Source of the DNA: Williamsia faeni
GTDB lineage: Bacteria > Actinomycetota > Actinomycetes > Mycobacteriales > Mycobacteriaceae
NCBI GenBank assembly: GCA_003202005.1
Contig: QJJF01000004.1
Span: 1 to 64,000 of the forward strand
Length of the DNA stretch: 64,000 bases
Reading direction: 5' to 3'
Under the pieces are notes generated by a model. That model was not told the origin of the DNA. It saw only the letters and a list, made by a program, of their open reading frames with translations, and searched no databases. The position numbers were made by a program, and so were the translations under genes. Shown here one piece after another: positions 17,240 to 25,796 of this stretch (the first letter of the stretch is position 1; the number at the start of each line of letters is the position of its first letter).

Positions 17240-17244
17240 GGGCG

Positions 17245-18033
17245 TCAATCTATAGGTGGAGGTGCCTCGGGGAGGGGATGTTCTTGTGCGTTGAAGTATT
17301 CGGGGGAGCCGCCCGCGGCTGCGATTCCGGAGATGGCCGACCACACCATCATCGTCAGATAGTTGATGAGCTCCTCTTTTCCGAGGCGCTGCTCGACCAT
17401 CCACCAGTGCACCGCGAGCTGGATGGCGCCGACGAGGCTGTACGCCCACGTCTCGACGCCCGCGGTCGCCGAGCCCTGGTCGACCATCCGGTTGATCATC
17501 ACAAACGCGAGCATCTGGGCCACGAGCTTCTGCGAGTCGGCAAGGACCTGCGCACCCGAACCGCCCACCATCACAAACGAGTAGATCTGGGGTTCGTCGG
17601 CGACGGTCTGGACGTAGACGGAGATGACCGTCCGGGTGAGGTCGAACTCTTCGAGGTCCTCGTTGATGGCACTGCCCAGACGTGGGACCAGCACCGTCTC
17701 GATGAAACGCATCATCGCGGCGGTCGTGAGGTCGCTCTTGTCGCTGAAGTATCGGTAGAGAACCGTCTTCGAGACGCCGATCTCGGCGGCGATCTCGTCC
17801 ATCCCGGCGTCGGGACCAAGTGTGCGGACCGCGGCGAGGGTTCCGTCGACCAGTTCGGTGCGCCGGGCCTCCTTGTGCCCCTCCCAGCGACGTTTACGTC
17901 CGTCGGTCTTCACGTCGTCGATGCCCACCTGACTGCGGATGGCCTGGGGCAGTGAAACGCCCTTGGCGGCGGCCGTCGCCGCGGCGGCGACCGCAGCGCG
18001 CGCGGCTGCTGCCGGGTTCGGTCGAGGGCACAT
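17245..18033 (-). CDS. TetR-family transcriptional regulator
   Basis: A 262-aa regulator. After an Ala-rich N-terminal leader of about 55 residues, the helix-turn-helix is at about 62-108 (MDEIAAEIGVSKTVLYRYFSDK), then an all-helical ligand and dimer domain. M. tuberculosis Rv0472c occupies the same position beside a DUF445 gene. ATG at 18033 is preferred, with AGAAGAG upstream; the frame stays open to 18120 but through low-complexity sequence. It is divergent from the DUF445 gene (133 bp) and precedes the SDR, so both are candidate targets. Confidence 0.85.
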   Translation of the reverse strand: MCPRPNPAAAARAAVAAAATAAAKGVSLPQAIRSQVGIDDVKTDGRKRRWEGHKEARRTELVDGTLAAVRTLGPDAGMDEIAAEIGVSKTVLYRYFSDKSDLTTAAMMRFIETVLVPRLGSAINEDLEEFDLTRTVISVYVQTVADEPQIYSFVMVGGSGAQVLADSQKLVAQMLAFVMINRMVDQGSATAGVETWAYSLVGAIQLAVHWWMVEQRLGKEELINYLTMMVWSAISGIAAAGGSPEYFNAQEHPLPEAPPPID

Positions 18034-18166
18034 CACACAGGTCTCTTCTGGTCGACGGTCGTTGCCCGTCCACCTTATGTTCCCGGGCACCCGGGTAACC
18101 GCATTGAGAGGAGGTCGCAATCAGCCGTACCGGTTTCACGGCCCGACATTCGGTAACACTGGATGG

Positions 18167-19486
18167 ATGCAAACGACACAGGCGCCACCGGTACCGCAGG
18201 CTGTGCCCAAGCGCACCATCGCCGGCATCGGGGGCGCTGACGCGCAGCGCAAGGCCGCATTGCGGCGGATGAAGATGGTCGCGACCGGGTTTCTGCTGCT
18301 CGCGGCGGTGATCTACTTCTTCTGTCGCTGGCTCGAGGACCGCGACGGAGAGAACGTCGCGGCCTGGGTCGGGTACGTGCGGGCAGCGGCAGAGGCGGGC
18401 ATGGTCGGTGCGCTTGCCGACTGGTTTGCCGTCACGGCGCTGTTCAAGCACCCGCTGGGCATCCCGATCCCGCACACCGCATTGATCCGGAAGAAGAAGG
18501 ATCAGATCGGCGATCAGCTGGGCGAGTTCATCGAAGAGAACTTCATGACGCCGGATGTCATCGAGGAGAAGGTCGCCCAGCTGGCGTTGCCGAAACGGGT
18601 GTCGTCGTGGCTCGCCGATCCGAAGAATGCGCCGCGGGTGGGGGCAGAGGCTGCGCGCGGGATCGCGTTTGCCGCCGAGATGCTCGATGACGAAGACATC
18701 GAGCAGCTGATCCTGGCCGCGATGAAGTGGGCTGCCGAGCCGGAATGGGGCCCGCCCGCCGGACGGGTACTCGAACAGCTCATCGCCGAGAACAGACTCG
18801 AACCGGTCATTCAGCTCGTCTGCGATCGGGCGCATGATTTTGCTCTCGGTAGTGAGGAAATGATCGAGAAGGTGATCGACAAGGACGGGCCGGCGTGGGC
18901 ACCGAAGTTCGTCAATCACTTTGTGGGAGACCGGATCTACCGCGAGTTGGTGGAGTTCACGTTCAAGGTGAAGTCCGATCCATCTCATCAGGTACGGCTC
19001 GAGATGACGGCGATGCTGGTGCAGCTCGCCGACGACCTTCAGCATGATCCCGCCACCATCGAGCGGCTCGAGACGATCAAGTCGGAGCTGCTCGAGCGCG
19101 ACGAGGTGACCGGTGCGGCCTCGACTGCCTGGAGTGCGGGCAAGGCCCTCATCGAGCAGCTGCTCGCCGACCCGAACGGCACCCTGCGCAAGACCCTCAC
19201 CGATTCCGTCATCGGGGTTGCCGAGCGGATCCGTGATGATCATGAATTGCAGGAGAAGATGAACCTGTGGATGGTCCGGGTGGCGCGGCACGTGTCGGAG
19301 AACTACTCGCAGGAGATCATCTCGGTCATCACCGAGACGGTCCGCGGATGGGATGCCGACGACACCAGCAGCAAGATCGAACTGCAGGTCGGTCGTGATC
19401 TCCAGTTCATCCGCATCAACGGCACGGTTGTCGGCGCATTGGCCGGACTGACGATCTACACGGTGTCTGTACTGCTCTTTCAGTGA
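18167..19486 (+). CDS. DUF445 membrane protein
   Basis: A 439-aa protein with one N-terminal helix (GFLLLAAVIYFFCRWL), the conserved AAAEAGMVGALADWFAVTALF motif near residue 90 and a final hydrophobic segment at the C-terminus; the long middle is charged helical repeats. This is the DUF445 pattern, and M. tuberculosis Rv0473 holds the same place between the TetR and XRE regulators. Role unknown; the topology with two end anchors suggests an envelope-associated coiled protein. The start at 18167 (MQTTQAPP) is the first ATG in frame outside the TetR promoter. Confidence 0.88.
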   Translation: MQTTQAPPVPQAVPKRTIAGIGGADAQRKAALRRMKMVATGFLLLAAVIYFFCRWLEDRDGENVAAWVGYVRAAAEAGMVGALADWFAVTALFKHPLGIPIPHTALIRKKKDQIGDQLGEFIEENFMTPDVIEEKVAQLALPKRVSSWLADPKNAPRVGAEAARGIAFAAEMLDDEDIEQLILAAMKWAAEPEWGPPAGRVLEQLIAENRLEPVIQLVCDRAHDFALGSEEMIEKVIDKDGPAWAPKFVNHFVGDRIYRELVEFTFKVKSDPSHQVRLEMTAMLVQLADDLQHDPATIERLETIKSELLERDEVTGAASTAWSAGKALIEQLLADPNGTLRKTLTDSVIGVAERIRDDHELQEKMNLWMVRVARHVSENYSQEIISVITETVRGWDADDTSSKIELQVGRDLQFIRINGTVVGALAGLTIYTVSVLLFQ

Positions 19487-19532
19487 GATCCGCCCGAAAA
19501 AAGGCGGGCTGTCTGTGGCCTTCGTCACGAAT

Positions 19533-19560
19533 TAGCACAGTGCTTGCAATTGCTAGCACA
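19533..19560. promoter_or_regulatory. Candidate operator of the XRE regulator
   Basis: Two copies of TAGCACA (19533-19539 and 19554-19560) are 21 bp apart, two helical turns, and the first is part of the palindrome AGCACAGTGCT (19534-19544). They lie 40-66 bp before the XRE start codon, a usual place for autoregulation. The binding protein is inferred from position only. Confidence 0.45.
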
Positions 19561-19598
19561 TGTGGCACCATGGGTATCGAAACCTGAAGGAGTGACCG

Positions 19599-20102
19599 AT
19601 GGTTCCAATGCCAACTGATCCAGAAGACGGTCCGGTGACGGCCGTTGTTGCCCATGCGGCGCAGGACATCGCTCAGGACATCAGTGCCAACGTTGCCACT
19701 GCCGCCCAAGATATCGGGAGCTTCATCAGGTCTCAGCGGATTTCCGCCGAGGTGTCATTACGCCAGCTCGCGGAGCGGGCAGGGGTGAGCAATCCGTACC
19801 TCAGTCAAATCGAACGAGGGTTGCGCAAGCCTTCGGCCGATGTGCTGGCCCAGATCGCCAAGGGTCTCCGCGTATCGGCGGAAGTGCTGTACGTGCGGGC
19901 CGGGATTCTCGAAGAGCGTCCCGCGAGCCCGGTGCGCGACGCGCTGATGGCCGACACCGTCATCAGTGAACGCCAAAAACAAGTGTTGCTCGAGATCTAC
20001 GAGTCCTTCTGTAAAGAGAACCGGGCCGAGGTTGAAAGTGACACGACCACAACACAAACGACCTCAAAGTCCACGCTGGAGGAACATGATGACCAGAGCT
20101 GA
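19599..20102 (+). CDS. XRE-family transcriptional regulator (Rv0474-like)
   Basis: A 167-aa regulator. An N-terminal helical stretch of about 45 residues is followed by the helix-turn-helix (SLRQLAERAGVSNPYLSQIE, about 53-72) and the typical GLRKPSADVLAQIAKGLRVS. The order DUF445-XRE-hbhA is that of M. tuberculosis Rv0473-Rv0475. RBS AAGGAG precedes the ATG at 19599. The gene overlaps the start of hbhA by 17 bp, so regulator and adhesin are one operon and coupled in translation. A 21-bp-spaced TAGCACA pair upstream may be its own operator. Confidence 0.9.
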   Translation: MVPMPTDPEDGPVTAVVAHAAQDIAQDISANVATAAQDIGSFIRSQRISAEVSLRQLAERAGVSNPYLSQIERGLRKPSADVLAQIAKGLRVSAEVLYVRAGILEERPASPVRDALMADTVISERQKQVLLEIYESFCKENRAEVESDTTTTQTTSKSTLEEHDDQS

Positions 20103-20871
20103 ACGTAATCTCGCAAACCCGCTGTACGCCGCTGTCGGTGCCGGAGATCTGGCACTCAAATCGGTGACCGATGTGATCACGCAGCTGCGTGAGCGCACCG
20201 AAACCGCCACCGAGACAGCGCAAGCGCGTTTCGACGAGACCAAGACCACCGCACAGGCCCGTTTCGAGGAGACCAAGACCACCGCGCAGAGCCGTCTGGA
20301 AGAGACTCGCGAGCGGCTTTCGGCTCTGCCGGAAGAGGTTCCGTCAAACATTGACGAGTTGCGTGCCAAGTTCACCGCCGACGAACTGCGCAAGGTCGCC
20401 GAGGCCTACATCGAGGTCGCGGCCAACATCTACAACTCGCTCGCCGAGCGCGGCGAAGAGACCGTGGTGCGGTTGCGTGCCACCCCCGCAGTCGAAGAGC
20501 AGCTGAGCCGGGTCGAGAAGGTCTACGGCGACGCCGTCGATCTCACCGAGGACACCCTCGGCACCATCTCGTCGCAGACGCGGGCCGTCGGCCAGCGGGC
20601 CGCCAAGCTCGCCGGACTCGCGTCGGACAAGATCGTCGACGTGGCGGGCGAGGTCGAAGACGTCGCGGACAAGATCGAAGAAGCCACCGACAACGCCACC
20701 GACGCGATCAACGGTGCCGCCGGCACGGTCGAGGCGAAGGCGCGCACCGCGAGCGATTCGCCCGCCAAGAAGATCGCCGAGGCCAAGGCTCCGGCGAAGG
20801 CTCCGGCCAAGAAGGCTCCCGCCAAGGCTCCGGCCAAGAAGGCTCCGGCCAAGAAGGCCACGACCGACTAG
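20086..20871 (+). CDS. hbhA: Heparin-binding hemagglutinin-like adhesin
   Basis: A 261-aa surface-associated protein. The N-terminal half is a long coiled coil with 11-residue repeats (TAQARFDETKT, TAQARFEETKT, TAQSRLEETRE, about 44-76). The C-terminus from about 228 is a Lys/Ala/Pro tail of AKAP/KKAPAK repeats, the glycosaminoglycan-binding type of tail known from mycobacterial HbhA, where lysines are methylated. No signal peptide is seen, as in mycobacterial HbhA. RBS GGAGGA at 20078-20083 sits just before tandem ATG ATG at 20086. In mycobacteria the protein binds heparan sulfate and also associates with lipid bodies. Confidence 0.9.
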   Translation: MMTRAERNLANPLYAAVGAGDLALKSVTDVITQLRERTETATETAQARFDETKTTAQARFEETKTTAQSRLEETRERLSALPEEVPSNIDELRAKFTADELRKVAEAYIEVAANIYNSLAERGEETVVRLRATPAVEEQLSRVEKVYGDAVDLTEDTLGTISSQTRAVGQRAAKLAGLASDKIVDVAGEVEDVADKIEEATDNATDAINGAAGTVEAKARTASDSPAKKIAEAKAPAKAPAKKAPAKAPAKKAPAKKATTD

Positions 20872-20954
20872 AGCATTCGGCTGGTAGCTTCGGCACACCG
20901 CCGCCGCAGTGCGACGCTGCGACCGTCGGGTGATGAGGACAGTAAGGTGAACTC

Positions 20955-21266
20955 GTGGATGTATTGGCTTTCATGGGTTACGCGCAAAACTTTGTCCTCC
21001 TCGCTCTGACGGTTGTGGCCGGCACTGCGGCGGCGGTCGCGTTGGTCCATGCGGCCATCCAGCGGCCTGATGCGTTTCCGGCCGTCGATCGCCAGTCCAA
21101 GGTGATCTGGGTGTCGATACTGGCAGCCGCGACCGCGTTCATCTGGCTCTTCGGGGCCATCGGTCTGCTGGGGATCGCCGGGGTGGTGGCCATGCTGGTC
21201 TACCTCGTCGATGTCCGGCCGCGGGTGGATTCGATCCAGAACAAGTCGTGGTTCCGTAAGTCCTGA
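20955..21266 (+). CDS. DUF2516 small membrane protein
   Basis: A 103-aa protein with two or three hydrophobic segments (about 8-30, 52-70 and 72-87) and a charged end. Position after hbhA and sequence (AIQRPDAFPAVDRQSK, then YLVDVRPRV) match the DUF2516 protein Rv0476. The start is GTG at 20955. Function unknown. Confidence 0.85.
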   Translation: MDVLAFMGYAQNFVLLALTVVAGTAAAVALVHAAIQRPDAFPAVDRQSKVIWVSILAAATAFIWLFGAIGLLGIAGVVAMLVYLVDVRPRVDSIQNKSWFRKS

Positions 21267-21324
21267 TCGCCGACGTCGTGTGCGCGTTGCCGCCGCGACC
21301 GTGACGCACCAGACCTTGACAATG

Positions 21325-21358
21325 CCTGGTGTCATATAGCACCCTGGTGGCATCACCA
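21325..21358. promoter_or_regulatory. Paired inverted repeats upstream of the MerR-type gene
   Basis: GGTGTCATATAGCACC (21328-21343) and TGGTGGCATCACCA (21345-21358) are two adjacent inverted repeats sharing the half-site TGGTG/CACC. A TTGACA box lies at 21316-21321. The sites end 32 bp before the MerR start codon, as expected for a self-binding dimeric regulator. Confidence 0.45.
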
Positions 21359-21390
21359 AGAACCGCTGGTGGTCGACCTAGAATGAGCAA

Positions 21391-22158
21391 ATGGCTGAAT
21401 ACCGGATCAACGAGCTCGCTGATATCTCCGGCGTCAGTGTTCGCAACATCAGGGTCTATCAGGATCGCGGGTTGCTGCCCCCTCCGAAGATCAAGGGGCG
21501 CACGGGGTGGTACTCCTCCGAACATCTGAGTCGTCTCAAGATGATTTCTCAGATGCTCGAGCGTGGGTACACCTTCGCCACCATCAGCGAACTGCTGATG
21601 GCCGCGCGAAACGGGCTCACAGTGGAGCACGTCCTCGAGGGTGAGCCCAAGCGCAACAGCCGTTGGAAGAGCCTGCGCCGCGTTGCCACGATCACCATCT
21701 CCGAGTTGCGAAAAGGCCTCGGCGCGACCGACAGCAGCATCGCCCTCGGTCAGCGGCTCGGTCTGCTGGTCAAAGAAGGCGCCGGATACGCCGTCACCAA
21801 TCCCGAGGTTCTCGCCGGAGCCGAGGTCCTGGTGAAGGCCGGGATCGACCTGGAAGTGCTGCTCGACCGCTGGGAGCGCGTCCAGGATGATCTCCAGGAC
21901 ATCGCCGCGAGCTTCGTCTCGATCGTCACCGACAAGTACCTCGCCGAAGGTACGACCTTCGAAATGGAGGAGAGCGAGGTGATCCGGTTGGCGGAGCTGG
22001 TGCAGACGGTCCGGCCGATGGCGCACGACATCGTCGAGGTTGCGTTCGGTAAGGCGATGGATGCGGAGATCTCCAAGGCACTCGATCGCGGTGCCGAGAT
22101 GATGATGGCTTCGGATGATGAAAAGTCGGCCGCGGCTCCAGATGTGGATACTCGCTAG
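21391..22158 (+). CDS. MerR-family transcriptional regulator
   Basis: A 255-aa regulator. The N-terminus (YRINELADISGVSVRNIRVYQDRGLLPPP, residues about 4-32) is the MerR winged helix, followed by a coiled linker. The 150-residue effector half is all helical and contains no cysteine pairs, so it is unlikely to sense a metal; a small organic ligand is more probable. The family relation is to the larger actinobacterial MerR proteins that precede hydrolase genes. Twenty-one bp downstream begins the alpha/beta hydrolase pair, which may be its target. Confidence 0.9.
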   Translation: MAEYRINELADISGVSVRNIRVYQDRGLLPPPKIKGRTGWYSSEHLSRLKMISQMLERGYTFATISELLMAARNGLTVEHVLEGEPKRNSRWKSLRRVATITISELRKGLGATDSSIALGQRLGLLVKEGAGYAVTNPEVLAGAEVLVKAGIDLEVLLDRWERVQDDLQDIAASFVSIVTDKYLAEGTTFEMEESEVIRLAELVQTVRPMAHDIVEVAFGKAMDAEISKALDRGAEMMMASDDEKSAAAPDVDTR

Positions 22159-22179
22159 ATCGAGCACGAGGGGGTAAGT

Positions 22180-23229
22180 GTGGACGGAAAGAAGGTCGCC
22201 ATCGGGGGTGGCATCGTCGGGGCCGGTGTTGTCGCGGCCGGTATTGCGATCACCGGTACATTCCTGGGGTCGATTGTGGGTGCGGCGCTACTCGCGCCGG
22301 ATCCTGTTGACGATCAACCGGATCCACTCCTGGCCACTCCAGCCACGGAGCCGGACCGAATACCCGTTCGCGCCGCCGACGGGACCGAGCTCAACGTTGT
22401 CGCCTACGGTCCTCCCGACGGTGACGTGCTGGTACTGGTCCACGGCTGGGTCTGCAACACGCAGTACTGGTACCCGCAGATCAATGCCTTCTCCGACCGG
22501 TACCGGGTGGTCGCGTACGACCAGCGCGGGCATGGGGGCTCGCCGCGAGGGACGTCCAAGCTGTCCGTTGATCTGATGGGGCAGGATCTGCAGGCGGTCC
22601 TGAGTGCGGTTGTCCCGCAAGGCCGTAAGGCGCTCATCGCCGGGCACAGCATGGGCGGCATGACTGTGCTGTCATGGGCGAACCAGTTCCCTGGCAGCGT
22701 CCCGGACACAGCCCGGGCAGTGGTGCTCACGTCGACCTGCGCCGACAATTTGCTGCCCAACCTCGGACTCATCCCGATTGATCTACCGGACGCACTGTCG
22801 CCGATCGAGTATCTGATGTGTCGACTGGTCGCCGGTGCCACCGTTCGTCTACCGCGAACCAAGATGTCGCGCAAGGTGACCCAGTACATGGCTCTCAACA
22901 CGACCTCGCGCGGCTCCCACGTGGACTTCTGCGACGAGATGGTGGCAGCGTGCCCGGGCCGGTCGCGGGGTAAGTGGGGCAACGCGATGGTCGGGCTCGA
23001 CGTATCCGGCGGACTGGACGCGCTGGCTGTCCCGACACTCGTGGTGGTCGGCGAAGACGACAAACTGACCCCCGTGGTCCACGCCGAATCGATGGCTGCC
23101 GCGCTCCGCGAGCACGGGCACCTCGACAATTTGGTGGTGTGGCCGGGCATCGGGCACATGAGCAGCATCGAGAACTCCGAGGGCTACAACGCCCTGCTCA
23201 CCGATCTTCTGGATCGAACGGCAGGCTGA
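22180..23229 (+). CDS. Membrane-anchored alpha/beta hydrolase
   Basis: A 349-aa hydrolase. An N-terminal glycine-rich hydrophobic segment (about 8-38) is a membrane anchor or signal. The fold follows: oxyanion HGW near 89, nucleophile elbow GHSMGG with Ser near 154, acid Asp in VGEDDKLTP and catalytic His in GIGHMS. GTG start at 22180 has a strong GAGGGGG upstream. It is followed with a 1-bp overlap by a paralogue that shares YW-PQIN, VVAYDQRGHG and GHSMGGM text, so the pair arose by duplication. Likely an envelope lipid esterase or lipase; substrate unknown. Confidence 0.88.
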   Translation: MDGKKVAIGGGIVGAGVVAAGIAITGTFLGSIVGAALLAPDPVDDQPDPLLATPATEPDRIPVRAADGTELNVVAYGPPDGDVLVLVHGWVCNTQYWYPQINAFSDRYRVVAYDQRGHGGSPRGTSKLSVDLMGQDLQAVLSAVVPQGRKALIAGHSMGGMTVLSWANQFPGSVPDTARAVVLTSTCADNLLPNLGLIPIDLPDALSPIEYLMCRLVAGATVRLPRTKMSRKVTQYMALNTTSRGSHVDFCDEMVAACPGRSRGKWGNAMVGLDVSGGLDALAVPTLVVVGEDDKLTPVVHAESMAAALREHGHLDNLVVWPGIGHMSSIENSEGYNALLTDLLDRTAG

Positions 23230-24149
23230 TGTCCGGGGGTCAGTCGCTGTTGCAGGCCCCGCAGTTCGCTGTGCGACACACCGTCGTCGACCGGCCGGGC
23301 GGCGCGTCGATCGCCGTCTACGAATACGGTCCCGCCGACGGTGACCCGGTGGTGCTGGTGCACGGCTTCGCCGTCAGTGCGCGGTATTGGAATCCACAGA
23401 TCAACGGTCTGGCCGGACGATTTCGGGTGATCACCTACGATCAGCGCGGCCACGGCCGGTCCGAACTCGGCAGCGAGACGACGGTCAACGAACACCTCGG
23501 CCAAGACCTGTCGGCGGTGCTCGAACATACTGTGGCCGACGGGAGGCCGGCCGTGGTCGTCGGGCACAGCATGGGCGGTATGTCGGTGATGAGCTGGGCC
23601 GCGCAGTATCCGTCGGAGGTCGGCCGGTACGCGAGATCAATCGTGCTCGCCGGTACCTCGGCAACGTCGCCGGTGACGAAAAGGCCGGTCCGCCTGGGTA
23701 AACCGGTCAGTGTGGTGCGCCGCGTCCAGTACGAAACGGCCTGGCTGGCGTTCACCGCCATCCACTGGCCCGGCGGTGACCTGCTGATGAGATCCGGAAT
23801 GATGGCTGCGGGCATGGTCTTTCCCGGTACCGGCCGTGCCCAGCTGATATTCCTCGACACAATCTTGCGTGACACCGATTGGCGCACAAGGGAAAAGGTT
23901 GGCCGATCACTCGAGGGTTTGAGTGTGGCACGGGGATTGTCGGCGATGGATGTGCCGGTTGCGGTGCTGGTCGGGTCCAGAGATCGACTCACACCGCCAC
24001 GGCTTGCGATCCGGGTCGCCGACGCCCTGCGTTACACGGGTTCGCTGGAGAGGTTCGAAACCTGGCGGGATGCAACACATCTGCTCAACTGGGAACAGCC
24101 GCACCGGTTCAACGCCGTCATCGCCGACCTGTCTGCTGCGGGCCACTGA
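23229..24149 (+). CDS. Alpha/beta hydrolase, paralogue of the preceding gene
   Basis: A 306-aa hydrolase without a membrane anchor. Oxyanion HGF, nucleophile GHSMGG (Ser about 112), Asp in VGSRDRLTP and His in DATHLL are present. Its start ATG overlaps the stop of the upstream hydrolase (TGATG), so the two are coupled. Between the two copies the cap region differs, which suggests different substrates. It converges with deoC across 16 bp. Confidence 0.88.
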   Translation: MSGGQSLLQAPQFAVRHTVVDRPGGASIAVYEYGPADGDPVVLVHGFAVSARYWNPQINGLAGRFRVITYDQRGHGRSELGSETTVNEHLGQDLSAVLEHTVADGRPAVVVGHSMGGMSVMSWAAQYPSEVGRYARSIVLAGTSATSPVTKRPVRLGKPVSVVRRVQYETAWLAFTAIHWPGGDLLMRSGMMAAGMVFPGTGRAQLIFLDTILRDTDWRTREKVGRSLEGLSVARGLSAMDVPVAVLVGSRDRLTPPRLAIRVADALRYTGSLERFETWRDATHLLNWEQPHRFNAVIADLSAAGH

Positions 24150-24165
24150 CGTAGCAGGCCCTACC

Positions 24166-24858
24166 TCAGGCCTCCGGGAAGCCATCCAGGACGGCCCGCG
24201 ACCCGGACAACCCGAGCCGGGTGGCGCCGGCCGCGATCAGTTCGGCGGCGAACTCCGCTGTCCGGATACCGCCGCTGGCCTTGACTCCGACGGAGGCGGG
24301 CACCGCCGCCGACATCAGTTGCACGGCTTCGACACTCGCACCACCGGCCGGATGGAAGCCCGTTGAGGTCTTGACCATCGTCGCGCCGGCTTTGACAGCG
24401 ACCTTGCAGACCGACGTCACCGTCTCCGGACCGGCGAGCGCGAGGAGTGCAGCGGACTCGATGATCACCTTCAGGGTGACGTCGGGGCCGATACCTTCGC
24501 GCACCGTCAAGATGTCGGCGAACACCTCGTCGAATTTGCCGTCGACCGCCGCTCCGACGTCGATCACCATGTCGATCTCCTGCGCGCCGGAGTCGACAGC
24601 CAGCTTGGCCTCGGTCGCCTTGATCAGAGAATGGTGCTTGCCCGACGGGAAGCCGACGACAACACAGGTGAGGGCGTCTCCGGTGTCGATGGGGAGCATC
24701 GACGGCGACAGGCAGACCGCGAGCACGCCCAATTCGGCGGCCTCGGCGACGGTGGCCTCGGCGTCGGCGCGGGTCGCCTCGGGCTTGAGGAGCGTGTGGT
24801 CGACCATGGCAGCGACGACTGATCGGGTGAGTTGTGTACCGGTCGGGGTGTCGGGCAT
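24166..24858 (-). CDS. deoC: Deoxyribose-phosphate aldolase
   Basis: Cleaves 2-deoxyribose 5-phosphate to glyceraldehyde 3-phosphate and acetaldehyde in nucleoside salvage. The 230-aa TIM barrel shows [10 protein letters not shown] at residues 20-29, EIDMVIDVG near 92, the Schiff-base lysine in [10 protein letters not shown] near 161 and [10 protein letters not shown] with the second active lysine near 190. ATG at 24858 gives [12 protein letters not shown]. It is divergent from purU with only 27 bp between start codons. Rv0478 (deoC) is at the same place in the M. tuberculosis order. Confidence 0.95.
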   Translation of the reverse strand: MPDTPTGTQLTRSVVAAMVDHTLLKPEATRADAEATVAEAAELGVLAVCLSPSMLPIDTGDALTCVVVGFPSGKHHSLIKATEAKLAVDSGAQEIDMVIDVGAAVDGKFDEVFADILTVREGIGPDVTLKVIIESAALLALAGPETVTSVCKVAVKAGATMVKTSTGFHPAGGASVEAVQLMSAAVPASVGVKASGGIRTAEFAAELIAAGATRLGLSGSRAVLDGFPEA

Positions 24859-24885
24859 GGATCGAGCTTGGCACACTGAACAGTT

Positions 24886-25773
24886 GTGACCACATTCTCG
24901 CCGCCAAATCCGGACGGCCATCGGTACGTGCTGACGCTCGGATGCACCGACACCACTGGAATCGTCTCGCGAATCTCGGGCTTTTTGGCCGAGGTCGGCG
25001 CCTGGATCGTCGAGGCCGCGTATCACTCCGATCCTGACACGGGCTGGTTCTTCACCCGCCAGGCCGTCCGGGCCGATTCGGTGGCGCTGAGCGTCGAAGA
25101 GCTACGCGCCCGTTTCGAAGCCGAAGTGGTGGCAGAGCTCGGCCCGGAAACCGAATGGCGCGTCAGTGATTCGGCCGTACCCAAGAAGACTGTTCTCCTG
25201 GTGAGCAGGGAAGGTCATTGCCTCGGCGACCTGCTGGGCCGGTCGTATCGGGGAGAGCTGCCCGCGGAGATCAACGCCGTGATCGGCAACCATCGCGACC
25301 TCGAAGACTTCAGCACCCGCATGGGTGTGCCGTTCCATCACATCCCGTTCGACAAGGACAAGGCGGGTGCATTCGAAGAGCTCCGTACCCTTGTCGACTC
25401 CCACAATCCCGATGCCGTCGTGCTGGCGCGGTTCATGCAGATCCTGCCCGAAACCCTGTGCGATCACTGGGCGGGCAGGGCGATCAACATTCACCACAGC
25501 TTCCTGCCGTCGTTCATCGGTGCCAGGCCCTACCACCAGGCCTTCACCCGGGGCGTCAAGCTCATCGGTGCCACCTGCCACTACGTCACCGGCGAGCTCG
25601 ATGCCGGGCCGATCATCGAACAGGACGTGATCCGCATCGACCACTCGGACTCGGTGGCCGACATGGTGCGCCAGGGCCGCGACATCGAGAAGCTGGTGCT
25701 CGCACGCGGGCTCCGGTGGCATCTCGAGGACCGGGTTCTGGTGCACGGTCGCAAGACCGTGGTCTTCAGCTGA
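24886..25773 (+). CDS. purU: Formyltetrahydrofolate deformylase
   Basis: Hydrolyses 10-formyl-THF to formate and THF, balancing one-carbon units and feeding formate to purine synthesis. The 295-aa protein has an N-terminal ACT domain (about 10-85, [19 protein letters not shown]) and a C-terminal formyl-hydrolase domain with [11 protein letters not shown] (His about 206) and [13 protein letters not shown] (Asp about 243), matching the Asn-His-Asp catalytic set. GTG start at 24886. Divergent from deoC across 27 bp, so one or both transcripts are probably leaderless. Confidence 0.95.
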   Translation: MTTFSPPNPDGHRYVLTLGCTDTTGIVSRISGFLAEVGAWIVEAAYHSDPDTGWFFTRQAVRADSVALSVEELRARFEAEVVAELGPETEWRVSDSAVPKKTVLLVSREGHCLGDLLGRSYRGELPAEINAVIGNHRDLEDFSTRMGVPFHHIPFDKDKAGAFEELRTLVDSHNPDAVVLARFMQILPETLCDHWAGRAINIHHSFLPSFIGARPYHQAFTRGVKLIGATCHYVTGELDAGPIIEQDVIRIDHSDSVADMVRQGRDIEKLVLARGLRWHLEDRVLVHGRKTVVFS

Positions 25774-25796
25774 CGCCGTGAGCGTCGGCCCCCGGG

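Noticed and set aside
17894-19528. Long minus-strand open frame opposite the DUF445 gene
   Set aside because: Runs through the TetR start and DUF445; composition is that of a shadow frame.
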